Below, piece after piece: positions 1-9,045 of a DNA stretch of 64,000 bases. Within the stretch, counting starts at the first letter, position 1, and each line of letters opens with the position of its first letter. The DNA is taken from positions 2,914,001-2,978,000 of the forward strand of contig NZ_CP125370.1 in assembly GCF_030034735.1 (NCBI RefSeq). Direction: 5' to 3'. The position numbers and the translations under genes are program-made. This stretch comes from Paenibacillus sp. RC334 (GTDB lineage Bacteria > Bacillota > Bacilli > Paenibacillales > Paenibacillaceae). A model generated the notes under the pieces. That model saw only the letters and a program-made list of their open reading frames with translations. It was not told the DNA's origin and searched no databases.

Positions 1-505
1 CTGTAAGCACTTTATTACGTGTAGCCCCTGCAACAGCCAAGTGAAAAGTGATATCCGCATCCAGATACCTGTTCAAATCTCCAGCGGCCAATGTCACGGC
101 ACGACGGTCCAGTGCCTCGCGCATCAAGCGTAAATCTTCATCCTTACGTCGTAAAGCAGCCAGTCTGGCAATTTCCAGCTCCAACACACTCCGCACCTCA
201 TAGACTTCAATTATTTCAGCGCGACTCAGTCGGTAATCCAGAGGCTCCTGGGAAGTCGTCGGTTGGCAGACAAAGGTTCCGTGTCCTTGTTTTTTCTCTA
301 ATAGACCGGCATGTACGAGAACGCTGACCGCTTCACGCACCGTGGAACGCCCTACTCCAAAAAGCTTCATCAGCTCAGGCTCTGTCGGAATTTTTGTACC
401 CACATCCCATTCATTAGTAGCTATTTTTCGTTGCAGCTGTTCAGCCACTTCATCGGCGATTTGCTTGCGTTTGACGGCTTGAAAAGGCACCATTTCCTGA
501 TTCAT
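1..505 (-). CDS. GntR/FadR-family transcriptional regulator, C-terminus cut by window edge
   Basis: The reading frame runs from an ATG at 505 off the left edge, giving 168 visible residues. An AGGAG ribosome binding site precedes the start. Residues about 12-78 form a GntR winged helix-turn-helix, with PTEPELMKLFGVGRSTVREA followed by the wing LLEKKQGHGTF. From about residue 90 the sequence (IIEVYEVRSVLELEIARLAA) looks like the start of an all-helical FCD effector domain, which would make it a FadR-subfamily regulator binding a small acid. Roughly 60-70 residues are missing beyond the window. The neighbouring aldose epimerase lies downstream of the opposite end, so a regulatory link to it is not shown. 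Family assignment is firm; the effector is unknown. Confidence 0.9.
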   Translation of the reverse strand, partial: MNQEMVPFQAVKRKQIADEVAEQLQRKIATNEWDVGTKIPTEPELMKLFGVGRSTVREAVSVLVHAGLLEKKQGHGTFVCQPTTSQEPLDYRLSRAEIIEVYEVRSVLELEIARLAALRRKDEDLRLMREALDRRAVTLAAGDLNRYLDADITFHLAVAGATRNKVLT

Positions 506-637
506 CTGATCATCTCCTGTTTCGTATCATACTATAGCGGCTTGCCATCCTGCAACCTGTTTTTCATATGTTCCCTTCCTCACCTCATTAGGCTTCTGCC
601 TGTAATACTTGTCTTCTCCACCTCTCCTATCAACAAA

Positions 638-682
638 ATAAAGCCCGCACCGTTGGACACGATACAGGCTTATTCCGATAAA
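638..682 (-). terminator. Probable terminator after the aldose epimerase
   Basis: On the minus strand AATAAGCC pairs with GGCTTTATT around an imperfect inner stem, followed by T-rich sequence. It lies just past the epimerase stop codon. The stem is weaker than the other terminators in this window. Confidence 0.5.
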
Positions 683-695
683 ATATAGACTAAGA

Positions 696-1715
696 CTAGG
701 ATTTCGATTGTGCAGGTATGACACAATATAAACGGCTGGTTGCTTCAAAAATATGGCCTGGAGCAAGTGCAATCAACCCGATCTCCTCTGCAGGCAAGTC
801 CGGACGATTCGGTGCATTGATCATGTTCATTTGCGGCTCAGGACAGATGAATTCCTTGTTCGCTTTGTTATTCCAGATCATCCAATGCTTATAGGCCGTG
901 CCTACATCGTATACGAGAGTAGCGCCTGTCTTACTGTGTGTCAGTTCCATATAGTTGCGTCCATTTTGCGGAGCTGCCGTGTAATGATTATCCATGGAGG
1001 CAAAATAAGGACTTACTCCCGTTGTCTTCAGCAGTTCCTCTTCCGGCGACAATGGCTGGAACTGTCCTGTGGCTAACAACCGCTCTGTCAGCTCCCTACG
1101 CTCACCGATAGTAACCTTAATTTTGTAGTCTTCCGGCGAACTATCCGGTACGAACGGAACCCGAATAGCCGTGTGAAAGGCAAACAGGTTTGGAATCGGC
1201 TGATCACCCTCGTTGTGGATCACATAACGCTGATGCAGTCCAAATTCGTCCAGGCTGTACGTCAGCTTGATGGTAAAGGTGAACGGCAAATAGCGGAACA
1301 TGGGATGTCCTTCCCTCACATGCTGATTCATTACTACATAGCTGCCCTGTTCTCCAGATCCGTAGTCCTCAACCTCCCACCGGACGGTGTGTAAAAAACC
1401 GTGCAAATGGTTGTGGGTGGCCGTTTCATTGATGGGCAGTTCATATGTAACTCCATTCCACAGGAATTTGCCATCCTCATACCGATTCGGAGGATACAGG
1501 AAAGGAATCCCATAGACTGACGGACTTTGTTTAAAAGCCTCTATGCTGTCAGCTTCCGGCTCACGAAGAAAAGAATATCCCGTCTCATTGTCACGAAAAG
1601 AAATCAGATTTGCGCCGTTTCCCGGCAGGGCTACCGCTTCATAACGCCCGAATTTAAGGCGAATCGCTGGTATTCCATAATAAAGGTCACCAATTGCAGC
1701 ATGCTGATGTGTCAT
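696..1715 (-). CDS. Aldose 1-epimerase (GalM/mutarotase family)
   Basis: A 339-residue protein of usual GalM-superfamily length, interconverting the alpha and beta anomers of a free sugar in the cytoplasm. Candidate catalytic residues are the histidines in THNHLHGFLH (about residue 100), the histidine in FAFHTAIRVPF, and a glutamate in FICPEPQMN near the C-terminus. These match the His/His/Glu positions known in this family. The ATG at 1715 has AAGGAGG seven bases upstream; a TTG one codon earlier is less likely. The gene stands alone, and the sugar cannot be told from sequence. A cre-like sequence lies about 35 bases upstream, so carbon catabolite control is possible. Confidence 0.85.
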   Translation of the reverse strand: MTHQHAAIGDLYYGIPAIRLKFGRYEAVALPGNGANLISFRDNETGYSFLREPEADSIEAFKQSPSVYGIPFLYPPNRYEDGKFLWNGVTYELPINETATHNHLHGFLHTVRWEVEDYGSGEQGSYVVMNQHVREGHPMFRYLPFTFTIKLTYSLDEFGLHQRYVIHNEGDQPIPNLFAFHTAIRVPFVPDSSPEDYKIKVTIGERRELTERLLATGQFQPLSPEEELLKTTGVSPYFASMDNHYTAAPQNGRNYMELTHSKTGATLVYDVGTAYKHWMIWNNKANKEFICPEPQMNMINAPNRPDLPAEEIGLIALAPGHIFEATSRLYCVIPAQSKS

Positions 1716-1748
1716 CAAAAATCCTCCTTGATGAATGACGATGATAAA

Positions 1749-1762
1749 TGAAAGCGTTTAGC
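1749..1762. promoter_or_regulatory. cre-like catabolite repression site upstream of the aldose epimerase
   Basis: TGAAAGCGTTTAGC matches the Bacillus CcpA consensus TGWAANCGNTNWCA at 12 of 14 positions, failing only in the last two. It lies about 35 bases before the epimerase start. This is a pattern match only. Confidence 0.4.
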
Positions 1763-1807
1763 TTTTGGCTTGACTATACCATGCTGAGCAAAAAAATTCC
1801 ATGCCAA

Positions 1808-1840
1808 CACAAAAAAACGATACCCCGTAAGGCATCGTCC
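1808..1840 (-). terminator. Intrinsic terminator after the MBL-fold hydrolase
   Basis: On the minus strand ACGATGCC, a short loop and GGGGTATCGT form a stem followed by a run of T residues, directly after the stop codon of the upstream minus-strand gene. Confidence 0.75.
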
Positions 1841-1851
1841 TTTCCAGATCG

Positions 1852-2652
1852 CTACACATAGCGCCCCTGATTGGGTACTGCCGTGTGCTCAAAATCCTCC
1901 ACAAGTCGTTCCAACTGGCTCGTCAGCTCATTTCCCTGCATGTAGTGACCGTGTCCCGTAACGGCGATCTCCGGCTTTAAACCGGACAGCAGTTCTACTG
2001 ACCGCTGCGCAGCCTGCCAATCTGTCGTAAAATATGCAGGCGGACCGTGTATTTCTTTTTCCTGTAAAATAACCGCCAGCGCCGATTCCTGTTTTACGGT
2101 AATAAAAGCATCTCCGGCTACCAGCAGCCGTCTGCGTTCATGAAAAAGCGATATGTGACCCGGCGTATGTCCAGGGGTATGCAGCCACTTCCAGCCGGGC
2201 GCACCGGGCACACTGCCATCCTCTGGCAGACGGGTGATGCGATCATCCAGATCAATGGCATCATTGGGATATAGAAAGGAAACGCTCGACAGCAGACCTC
2301 CCACACTGGGATCAGGTTGTTGGTAATCCTTCATCCCTGTCAAGTAAGGAAGCTCCAGCGGGTGCGCATACACAGGGGTACCCCAATGCTGAACCAGCTC
2401 AATGACCGATCCCACATGATCAAAATGCCCATGAGTGAGCACAATAGCAACGGGAGGGCCAGCGAACCGTTCCTCAGCCAAGCGAATAATCGAGTCTGTA
2501 AACCCCGCCATCCCCGTATCCACCAGTACCCAGGATCGACTTCCCGGCTCCCCTATAAAACACACATTTACAAACAGCGTCCGTAAGCTCAGAAGATCGG
2601 GAGCAGCCTCTTCATTTGCCGTCATTCCTTCGGTGAACAGATGATTTGCCAA
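1852..2652 (-). CDS. MBL-fold metallo-hydrolase
   Basis: A metallo-beta-lactamase-fold hydrolase of about 266 residues with a full dinuclear metal site: HGHFDHVG (HxHxDH), then HTPGHTPGH, GDAF and a C-terminal VTGHGH. The spacing suits the glyoxalase II / YcbL-like branch, which hydrolyses thioesters or phosphodiesters, but no signature fixes the substrate. The frame opens at a GTG at 2673. However, the strongest ribosome binding site, GGGGAGG, lies inside that extension and sits eight bases before a TTG at 2652, so TTG is preferred. A terminator follows the gene. It appears monocistronic. Confidence 0.85.
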   Translation of the reverse strand: MANHLFTEGMTANEEAAPDLLSLRTLFVNVCFIGEPGSRSWVLVDTGMAGFTDSIIRLAEERFAGPPVAIVLTHGHFDHVGSVIELVQHWGTPVYAHPLELPYLTGMKDYQQPDPSVGGLLSSVSFLYPNDAIDLDDRITRLPEDGSVPGAPGWKWLHTPGHTPGHISLFHERRRLLVAGDAFITVKQESALAVILQEKEIHGPPAYFTTDWQAAQRSVELLSGLKPEIAVTGHGHYMQGNELTSQLERLVEDFEHTAVPNQGRYV

Positions 2653-2786
2653 ACTGTCATCCTCCCCATTCACATGGAATTTGCTGTCATTATCGACCTA
2701 TAGGCTTCCCCCATGTCGGCAGATTATGCATTATGCGGACACTGCTAAATATAATCCGCTTGTCACGAAAATAGACCATGTTTACA

Positions 2787-3083
2787 TTACTCGGGTAATT
2801 TACTCCATGCCGCATCAAGCAAATAATCAAACAAATCATCATTCTCTTCAATCCAGGCATCCATACGCAGCATCTCTTCCTCTACGCGTGGCTCGCCTGC
2901 AAAATGAAGACTGTAATCCCACTCCTTGCCCCTTTTGCTATGGAACGTAATTTCGTATACAGAAGTCTGTCCATCTACTCCAAACACGACCTGACCCAAG
3001 TATGCACCATTCTCATCTCTAGTCATTTGTGCCTGTTGAATATGTACTTCCTTTACATCCTGAGATGCATTTTGATCAGTCAT
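2787..3083 (-). CDS. Conserved small acidic protein of unknown function
   Basis: A 98-residue acidic cytoplasmic protein, start ATG at 3083 with an AAGGGCGG-type ribosome binding site. It has no transmembrane segment or signal peptide. The middle (GQTSVYEITFHSKRGKEWDY) reads like a beta-rich fold, and the C-terminal third is helical and rich in Glu and Asp (RVEEEMLRMDAWIEENDDLF). I recognise no family. It is transcribed divergently from the downstream M29 aminopeptidase. Coding status is supported by the ribosome binding site, the base composition, and the lack of any competing frame. Confidence 0.7.
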   Translation of the reverse strand: MTDQNASQDVKEVHIQQAQMTRDENGAYLGQVVFGVDGQTSVYEITFHSKRGKEWDYSLHFAGEPRVEEEMLRMDAWIEENDDLFDYLLDAAWSKLPE

Positions 3084-3129
3084 TTATCTATCCGCCCTTT
3101 CATTTTCGCCAAAATGTACCAAAACTAAT

Positions 3130-3158
3130 TTGTGAACCTCTTCGTTACATTGTACAAT
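3130..3158 (+). promoter_or_regulatory. Candidate sigma-A promoter for the aminopeptidase
   Basis: TTGTGA at 3130 and TACAAT at 3153 are separated by exactly 17 bases, close to the sigma-A consensus, about 90 bases before the aminopeptidase start. A small GCCCT/AGGGC hairpin lies between promoter and gene. Confidence 0.55.
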
Positions 3159-3247
3159 ATATAAGCCGTGTGTGGAATTTGCAAGAAAACTGCGCAGGCA
3201 ACCCCAAGCCCTGTAAAGGGCCTTTTCGTGAAATGGAGGAAAGTTAC

Positions 3248-4480
3248 ATGTCAGATTTTCAACAAAAATTGCAAAAATATGCCGATTTAGCCGTTCGGGT
3301 GGGGGCTAATGTCCAGCCCGGGCAAACACTCATCATTCATGCTCCCATCCTGTCCGCTGAACTTGTGCGGCTAATTGTCAAATCCGCGTATACCGTCGGA
3401 GCCAAGCTGGTTAAGGTAAAATGGAGCGACGAAACCATTACTCGCCTACAGTATGAACTGGCTCCTGATGAGACTTTTAATATTCCTCCCAAATGGTATG
3501 CGGCCGAAATGACCGAAGAGGTCGAGAACGGCGCAGCAGTACTGCATATCTTAGCAGAAAATCCGGATTTGCTTCAAGGTATCCCGTCCAGCCGCATTAC
3601 TGCGGCTCAGCGTGTGCGTTCACATGAATTACTCCAATACCGTGAACTTCAAATGGCCGACAAATTCAGTTGGGCTCTGATTGCTTACCCTTCTGAAGAG
3701 TGGGCTGCCAAAGTATTCCCGAATCTGCCAGCTTCTGAACAAATGGATAAGCTGTGGGAGGCCATTTTCAACACCGTACGTGTGGATCTCGACAACCCGG
3801 TAGAAGCATGGAAAGAGCATTTGAAGACACTCTCCAGCAAATCAGACATTTTGAATGGCAAACGTTATAAAAAGCTGCATTATCTGGCTCCAGGCACCGA
3901 TCTGACCATCGAATTGGCAAAAGAACACCTGTGGGTTGCAGCCGAAAGCGTCAATCAGCAGGGACATTCCTTCGTAGCCAATATGCCTACCGAGGAAGTG
4001 TTTACTGCCCCGCTCAAAACCGGAGTGAACGGCAAAGTAAGCAGCACCAAGCCGCTCAGCTACAGCGGAAATATTATCGACAACTTTACATTGACCTTTG
4101 AAAACGGGCGCATTGTAGATGTGCAGGCTGAAACAGGCTTGGAGACTCTTCAGCATCTCGTTGAAATGGATGAAGGCTCCCACTACTTGGGTGAAGTGGC
4201 TCTTGTGCCTCACCAGTCCCCCATTTCGGATAAGAACATTTTGTTCTATAATACGTTGTTTGATGAAAATGCCTCCAACCATTTGGCGATTGGCAATGCC
4301 TATGCATTTAACCTCAAAGGCGGCAAGGACATGACTCAGGAGCAGTTGGCTGCCAACGGCCTGAATTCCAGTCTGACGCACGTCGATTTTATGATCGGCT
4401 CAGGTGAAATGGACATTAACGGCGTCACCGAGGACGGTACTGAGGAGCCCATCTTCCGCAAAGGAAATTGGGCGATCTAA
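3248..4480 (+). CDS. M29-family aminopeptidase (AmpS/PepS type)
   Basis: A 410-residue cytoplasmic metallo-aminopeptidase of the M29 (thermophilic aminopeptidase) family, releasing N-terminal amino acids from peptides. C-terminal metal-site residues can be seen in order: glutamates in the region EGSHYLGEVALV, the histidine in NHLAIGNAY, and the His/Asp of SLTHVDFMIGSGEMDI. The length is typical. A longer reading frame extends upstream, but the ATG at 3248 has a clean GGAGG ribosome binding site (ATGGAGGAAAGTTAC) and starts the usual N-terminus, SDFQQKLQKYADLAVRVG. The gene is monocistronic between its own promoter and a strong terminator. Confidence 0.92.
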   Translation: MSDFQQKLQKYADLAVRVGANVQPGQTLIIHAPILSAELVRLIVKSAYTVGAKLVKVKWSDETITRLQYELAPDETFNIPPKWYAAEMTEEVENGAAVLHILAENPDLLQGIPSSRITAAQRVRSHELLQYRELQMADKFSWALIAYPSEEWAAKVFPNLPASEQMDKLWEAIFNTVRVDLDNPVEAWKEHLKTLSSKSDILNGKRYKKLHYLAPGTDLTIELAKEHLWVAAESVNQQGHSFVANMPTEEVFTAPLKTGVNGKVSSTKPLSYSGNIIDNFTLTFENGRIVDVQAETGLETLQHLVEMDEGSHYLGEVALVPHQSPISDKNILFYNTLFDENASNHLAIGNAYAFNLKGGKDMTQEQLAANGLNSSLTHVDFMIGSGEMDINGVTEDGTEEPIFRKGNWAI

Positions 4481-4489
4481 ATGACAAAA

Positions 4490-4526
4490 AAGGCTCTCGC
4501 CGCTTTCATGCGGAGGAGCCTTTTTT
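4490..4526. terminator. Terminator between convergent genes
   Basis: AGGCTC, an inner GCCGC...GCGG stem and GAGCCTTTTTT form a strong hairpin flanked by A and T runs. It can serve both the aminopeptidase and the convergent membrane protein gene. Confidence 0.8.
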
Positions 4527-4555
4527 CTTCATTCACGGGTTATGTCACAGATATT

Positions 4556-5047
4556 TTACAAATTACGAAGCCACTGATTTACTGTAATTCCAAAAATAAT
4601 TTGTACCACGCTGATGATTAAAAAGACAATAAGGCAGCTTACGATTCTTCTATTCGTGGATTGGTGCATGGATAATGAAGATTTTACATAAAACATGCTG
4701 CCCAATATCCCAAAACACAAACCAAAGATACCTGCAAACAGCCAGCCTATGACCAAGCTCACCACTACAAAAGCCCAACTCCAGCCGGGAACTTTAGCCA
4801 CAGGCACGTAAGGCTGATTGGAACCCAGATATACGCCATCCACGGCCAGATCCGCTTTGTTGCCAATGACGACAACATTTACAGCTTTATTCGTCAATCT
4901 GATGGGGAAATCGACCAAATTCAAAAAAGCATTCTGGCTTTTAACCTTCTGTACGCTTCCATTCACAATAATTTTCCCGCCGCCGAGGCTACGCTTGTAC
5001 TCAATTTCATACTGAGTCCCATTATCTTCTACATTCCATTTTGCCAT
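4556..5047 (-). CDS. Small membrane protein of unknown function
   Basis: A 163-residue protein. The soluble N-terminal half (MAKWNVEDNGTQYEIEYKRS) looks beta-rich. The C-terminal half has two or three hydrophobic segments (WSWAFVVVSLVIGWLFAGIF, FGLCFGILGSMFYV, IVSCLIVFLIISVVQIIFGI), so it is a membrane protein with the N-terminal domain probably cytoplasmic. The frame extends upstream to 5221. The ATG at 5047 is preferred because GAGAGGAG lies seven bases before it and the extra residues are low complexity. I recognise no family. It is monocistronic. Confidence 0.65.
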   Translation of the reverse strand: MAKWNVEDNGTQYEIEYKRSLGGGKIIVNGSVQKVKSQNAFLNLVDFPIRLTNKAVNVVVIGNKADLAVDGVYLGSNQPYVPVAKVPGWSWAFVVVSLVIGWLFAGIFGLCFGILGSMFYVKSSLSMHQSTNRRIVSCLIVFLIISVVQIIFGITVNQWLRNL

Positions 5048-5267
5048 TGCTCTACTCCTCTCAAGTTTTAGGCTAGCCGTAGATATACTTTCGACATTTC
5101 CTAATTCAGCATTTTGCATCATTCGATTCCCAACGCTTGAAAGTACAATAATAGACGAACTAAACCGTTTCGATCTATTGCTGATTTGAAATCGCTCTTG
5201 GGATTGTTGCAAAATGCTCATTTATGTACTGTAAAAATCATAACATAGGCTGCAAGTTAAATAATGG

Positions 5268-5296
5268 AAAAAGGCCGCTTATTAGCGACCTCTTCG
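5268..5296 (-). terminator. Terminator after gldA
   Basis: On the minus strand GAGGTCGCT, a TAATA loop and AGCGGCC followed by TTTTT form a short hairpin about 25 bases past the gldA stop. Confidence 0.65.
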
Positions 5297-5318
5297 TGTA
5301 TTTCATATTGTATTGGTG

Positions 5319-6437
5319 TTAATTCTTATGCCCAATTTTAGCTTTGTAAGCAAGGGAATACTGGTCAGCTGCCAAAATCGCATCCAGCACATCGTCCGCC
5401 GTTACTGCAAATGGCAGGTTGTGAGCGGTTTCTCCTTCTTTCGTCGCTGCCTGAGCTACCCGGTACAAATCCTCGCGGGAGGCTTCCTGGAGCTTTACGT
5501 CCTCCAGTGTGACGGGCAGATCCAGCTTCAGATAAAAATCGATATACCGTTCCACCTCAGCCAAAGATCTTTTTTCCAACGCAAGCTGTACCAAGGTACC
5601 AAAAGCGACCTTCTGACCATGCGTCAGATGATGAATATCCCCTTCCAGCACGGTAAAACCGTTGTGTATCGCATGTGCGCCTGCCAAGCCACCACTTTCG
5701 AATCCCAGGCCACTCAGCAGCGTATTAGCTTCCACCACTGCTTCAAGCGCAGGTGTAACCACTTTGCGCTTCACGGATTCATAAGCTTGCAGTCCGTAAT
5801 CGAATAGAACCTCTTCGCACTTGGCCGCAATCGCTTCGGCTGCCAAGGTTGGCAAGCCACCAGCCATCGTTGTAGCCCGAGCCTCGATAACCGCACGAGC
5901 TTCAATCCATGTTGCCATCGCATCCGCAATGCCAGAAGAGAGGAACAATGGCGGTGCTTGGGAAATAACCTTCGTGTCGACCAGGATCAAGCTTGGATTT
6001 TTACTGAAAAAAGAATACGTATCAAATGCACCCTCATCCGTGTACAAGACAGATAGCGCACTGGTCGGAGCATCCGTAGAGGCTGTCGTTGGAATAATCA
6101 CAACCGAGGAACCTAGCACCTCATTAACCGCCTTGGCGGTATCCAGCGTCTTGCCGCCGCCTACACCAATGACAATATCGACATGCCCGCTTCGTCCCTG
6201 ATCAGCAATACGGTTCACTTCATTTTTGGACGCTTCTCCTTGAAACTCCACCTTTACCGAAGCAAGCCCCGCTTGTTCCAGACTTTTCACTACCCGGTCG
6301 GCTGCGATACCCCATACCAGCTTGTCGGCAATAACCAGAGCAGTATGACCTAATGGCTTGACATATTCACCCGTTTTATCAATCACATTTTTCCCTTGCA
6401 CATATTTACCCGGACTAACAAATACCTTTTCACTCAT
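5319..6437 (-). CDS. gldA: Glycerol dehydrogenase (NAD-dependent, iron/zinc ADH family)
   Basis: A 372-residue family III metal-dependent alcohol dehydrogenase that oxidises glycerol to dihydroxyacetone with NAD. The nucleotide-binding glycine-rich segment [15 protein letters not shown] is present, followed by [20 protein letters not shown], which is characteristic of GldA. Metal ligands are expected at the Asp of [14 protein letters not shown] and at the histidines of [10 protein letters not shown] and [11 protein letters not shown]. All are present, so the enzyme should be active. Its start lies only 36 bases after the bioB stop with GGGAG before the ATG, and no terminator is seen in the gap. 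It may therefore be co-transcribed with bioB and fall under biotin control. Confidence 0.92.
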   Translation of the reverse strand: MSEKVFVSPGKYVQGKNVIDKTGEYVKPLGHTALVIADKLVWGIAADRVVKSLEQAGLASVKVEFQGEASKNEVNRIADQGRSGHVDIVIGVGGGKTLDTAKAVNEVLGSSVVIIPTTASTDAPTSALSVLYTDEGAFDTYSFFSKNPSLILVDTKVISQAPPLFLSSGIADAMATWIEARAVIEARATTMAGGLPTLAAEAIAAKCEEVLFDYGLQAYESVKRKVVTPALEAVVEANTLLSGLGFESGGLAGAHAIHNGFTVLEGDIHHLTHGQKVAFGTLVQLALEKRSLAEVERYIDFYLKLDLPVTLEDVKLQEASREDLYRVAQAATKEGETAHNLPFAVTADDVLDAILAADQYSLAYKAKIGHKN

Positions 6438-6473
6438 CGTTCAACTCTCCCTTCCAAGTTTGTACAATTCCTA

Positions 6474-7481
6474 TTATACGGCTGAAAGGGCACACATCTC
6501 AATTTCAAACCCCAGATCTTCAATCATTTGATGATCGGCTGTGACTTCTTGTCCATCTGTCGTTAAATAATCTCCTACGAAAATCGAATTGGCTGCATAC
6601 AGGGATAAGGGTTGCAGTGTCCCCAAATTCAGCTCCCGACCGCCTGCGACACGAATTTCCTTGGATGGACAAATGAACCGCAACAGCGCCAGCACCTTTA
6701 ATGCTCTGATCGGAGATGTGCGCTTTGTTCCTTCCAGCGGGGTTCCGGGGATCGGATTCAGGAAGTTAACCGGAATGGAGTCGGCACCGAGTTCTCGTAA
6801 AGCATAACCCATTTGGACAATTTCCTCATTCGTTTCCCCCATTCCGATAATCACGCCGGAGCAGGGTGACATCCCGTGAGATTGAGCCATTTTAACCGTT
6901 TCGACACGTTGATCGTATGTATGTGTGGTTGTAATGGACGGATAGTTGGCCTTGCTCGTATTTAAATTGTGATTGTAACGATGGACTCCCGCCTCTGCCA
7001 ACCGGCGAGCCTGATCTCCTTTGAGAATCCCCAGGCACGCACAAATTTTAAGTGGCATTGTACTGGTAATTTCCTGTACTGCCTCAATTACCTGATCCAG
7101 CTCTCGATTCGTTGGGCCCTTGCCGGAAGCCACGATACAATATGTACCTGCTTTCCTTGCTAACGCTTCACGGGCTCCGGCCAGCAGAGACTCCTTGTCC
7201 AGCATACTGTATTTGCTGACAGGTGCCGTGGATACAATAGATTGTGAACAATAGCCGCAATCCTCCGGACACAGGCCGCTTTTGGCATTCATAATCATGT
7301 TGAGCTTTACCTTTTTACCGTAAAAATGATGACGCACATGAAATGCAGCTTGCATAATCGGTAAGATTTCCTCATTGTCCGCTTCCAGCACCGCCAATCC
7401 TTCTTCCAGCGTCAAATTGCTGCCGTGGATCGCTTTTTCTGCCAGCGAGTACCAATCCGTAACCTCATTGGACCATTTCAT
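6474..7481 (-). CDS. bioB: Biotin synthase
   Basis: A 335-residue radical SAM enzyme that inserts sulfur into dethiobiotin, the last step of biotin synthesis. The radical SAM cluster motif CPEDCGYC is at about residue 70. Downstream are CACLGILKGDQARRLAEAG and HRYNHNLNTS, typical of BioB, with the YNHNLNTS segment binding dethiobiotin. Length and motifs are complete. No other bio gene is in the window. The promoter region carries a near-perfect BirA operator, so the gene should be repressed by biotinoyl-AMP-bound BirA. gldA follows closely. Confidence 0.96.
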   Translation of the reverse strand: MKWSNEVTDWYSLAEKAIHGSNLTLEEGLAVLEADNEEILPIMQAAFHVRHHFYGKKVKLNMIMNAKSGLCPEDCGYCSQSIVSTAPVSKYSMLDKESLLAGAREALARKAGTYCIVASGKGPTNRELDQVIEAVQEITSTMPLKICACLGILKGDQARRLAEAGVHRYNHNLNTSKANYPSITTTHTYDQRVETVKMAQSHGMSPCSGVIIGMGETNEEIVQMGYALRELGADSIPVNFLNPIPGTPLEGTKRTSPIRALKVLALLRFICPSKEIRVAGGRELNLGTLQPLSLYAANSIFVGDYLTTDGQEVTADHQMIEDLGFEIEMCALSAV

Positions 7482-7548
7482 ACTCTGTACCTCCCTAATT
7501 TAAATGAGCATGTAAACAGATAAGTTTCTCAGGATAAATTACCTTCTT

Positions 7549-7586
7549 AATTGTCAACCATATAAATTTATAATAGGTTTACAATT
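7549..7586. promoter_or_regulatory. BirA (biotin repressor) operator in the bioB promoter
   Basis: Two inverted 11-base arms, AATTGTCAACC (7549-7559) and GGTTTACAATT (7576-7586), are separated by 16 bases and match each other at 10 of 11 positions. This is the layout of the bio operator bound by bifunctional BirA biotin ligase/repressors. A minus-strand -10-like sequence (TATTATAAAT) lies between the arms, so binding would cover the promoter. It lies 68 bases before the bioB start. Confidence 0.88.
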
Positions 7587-7640
7587 GTACAGACATCATA
7601 TCAATTCATGTTCTATGTGTAAAGAAGCTAAAATCAAAAA

Positions 7641-7670
7641 AAGCGACCCTTTATCGTTCAAGGGTCGCTT
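7641..7670 (-). terminator. Terminator after the CNNM/CorC-type gene
   Basis: A perfect 10-base stem, AAGCGACCCT with AGGGTCGCTT, and a 10-base loop. On the minus strand it is followed by a T run. Confidence 0.85.
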
Positions 7671-7722
7671 CAAGGATTATTCAATTATAGAATGTCTACT
7701 CTTTTGTCTGGTGAATCCTGAT

Positions 7723-9045
7723 TTACGAGACTCCAGCTTCCTCCATAAGGATTGGCTGCTTCAACAGCCGAATACGTGAAATCCGCTTGTTCTCGATTTC
7801 TTCTACAACGAACTGACAACCTTCAAATTCTACAGACTGACCCGGCTGTGGCGGGATGACCTCAACATGCGAGTACAGCCAGCCCCCTACTGTATCATAA
7901 TCCTCATGATCCAGATTCAGTCCAAAGCGATCATTCACTTCATCAATTAACAGCATACCGTCAATGGAAAATTCCTCGTCATTAATCTGCTCATAACCCG
8001 GACGCTCCTGATCGAACTCATCCTGAATTTCACCAACGATCTCTTCCATAATATCCTCCAGCGTCACCATACCCGAGGTACCACCGTATTCATCAATCAG
8101 AATCGCAATTTGTGTCTTGCTACGCTGCATGCGTTTGAGCAAATCGCTAATTTGCGTAGATTCAGGAACGGCAAGAATCGGGCGGATCATCATACGGGTA
8201 TCCAGTTTGTTTGCCCGCAGAAGATCCTTAATATGGATAAAGCCGATAATATGGTCCTTGTCCTCGGCACAGATTGGATAACGCGTTCTCATGCTTTCCG
8301 TCGCAATCGCGAGATTTTCCTCTGTGGACTCATTGCTGTACAAACAGATCATCTCGGTACGCGGAATCATGATTTCCCTGGCGGTCGTGTCGGTAAAATC
8401 AAATATATTATCAACAAGCGCCAATTCCGTATTATCAATTAGTCCGCTCTTATTGCTTTCTTTCATCAGAATGCGTATTTCATCCCCCGTATGCGCGGAA
8501 TCGTCATATTCAGATACCGGCTCCAGACGGAATAAACGCAGCAGGCTGTTCGCCATGCCATTCAACGCCCATATGAATGGATACATCAGCTTGTAAAACC
8601 AAGTCATCAGCATGGCCGAATACAGCGTAATGGTTTCAGATTTACGAATGGCTATCGTTTTGGGCGCCAATTCCCCCAGCACAATATGCAGAATCGTAAT
8701 CACAATAAATGCAATGACCACGGCAGTACCGTGTACATATACCGGTCCTAGCCCGGCGGCGGTAAATACAGGTTCGATCAAATGTGCAATGGCCGGCTCT
8801 CCGATCCACCCCAGTCCCAGCGAAGCCAGTGTAATGCCCAACTGGCAGGCAGACAGATAAGCGTCCAAATTGTGTAACATATTCGCGGCATATACGGCTT
8901 TTTTGTTACCCGCCTCTACCAATGCTTCAATACGGCTGCTTCTGACTTTCACCATTGCAAATTCTGCAGATACAAAAAAACCGTTTAATAATACTAATGC
9001 AAAAACAATAAATAAGTTGAACATACTCGGTAAAGGGTCACTCAA
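7723..9045 (-). CDS. Hemolysin C / CNNM-type transporter with CBS pair
   Basis: A 440-residue membrane protein of the CNNM/CorC/HlyC family (YhdP/YugS type in Bacillus), linked to magnesium or other divalent cation efflux. The order is a DUF21 membrane domain with about four hydrophobic segments (1-190), two CBS domains for adenine nucleotide or Mg-ATP sensing (about 200-330, including REIMIPRTEMICL), and a C-terminal CorC_HlyC domain (about 350-430). The frame starts with TTG at 9045, preceded by GGGGAG. An internal ATG at 9024 gives the same membrane domain. No magnesium riboswitch was recognised in the 370-base leader. Confidence 0.88.
   Translation of the reverse strand: MSDPLPSMFNLFIVFALVLLNGFFVSAEFAMVKVRSSRIEALVEAGNKKAVYAANMLHNLDAYLSACQLGITLASLGLGWIGEPAIAHLIEPVFTAAGLGPVYVHGTAVVIAFIVITILHIVLGELAPKTIAIRKSETITLYSAMLMTWFYKLMYPFIWALNGMANSLLRLFRLEPVSEYDDSAHTGDEIRILMKESNKSGLIDNTELALVDNIFDFTDTTAREIMIPRTEMICLYSNESTEENLAIATESMRTRYPICAEDKDHIIGFIHIKDLLRANKLDTRMMIRPILAVPESTQISDLLKRMQRSKTQIAILIDEYGGTSGMVTLEDIMEEIVGEIQDEFDQERPGYEQINDEEFSIDGMLLIDEVNDRFGLNLDHEDYDTVGGWLYSHVEVIPPQPGQSVEFEGCQFVVEEIENKRISRIRLLKQPILMEEAGVS

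Noticed and set aside
3029..3247. N-terminal extension of the M29 aminopeptidase
   Set aside because: It would overlap the divergent upstream gene and the promoter; the ATG at 3248 has a clear ribosome binding site and gives the standard length.
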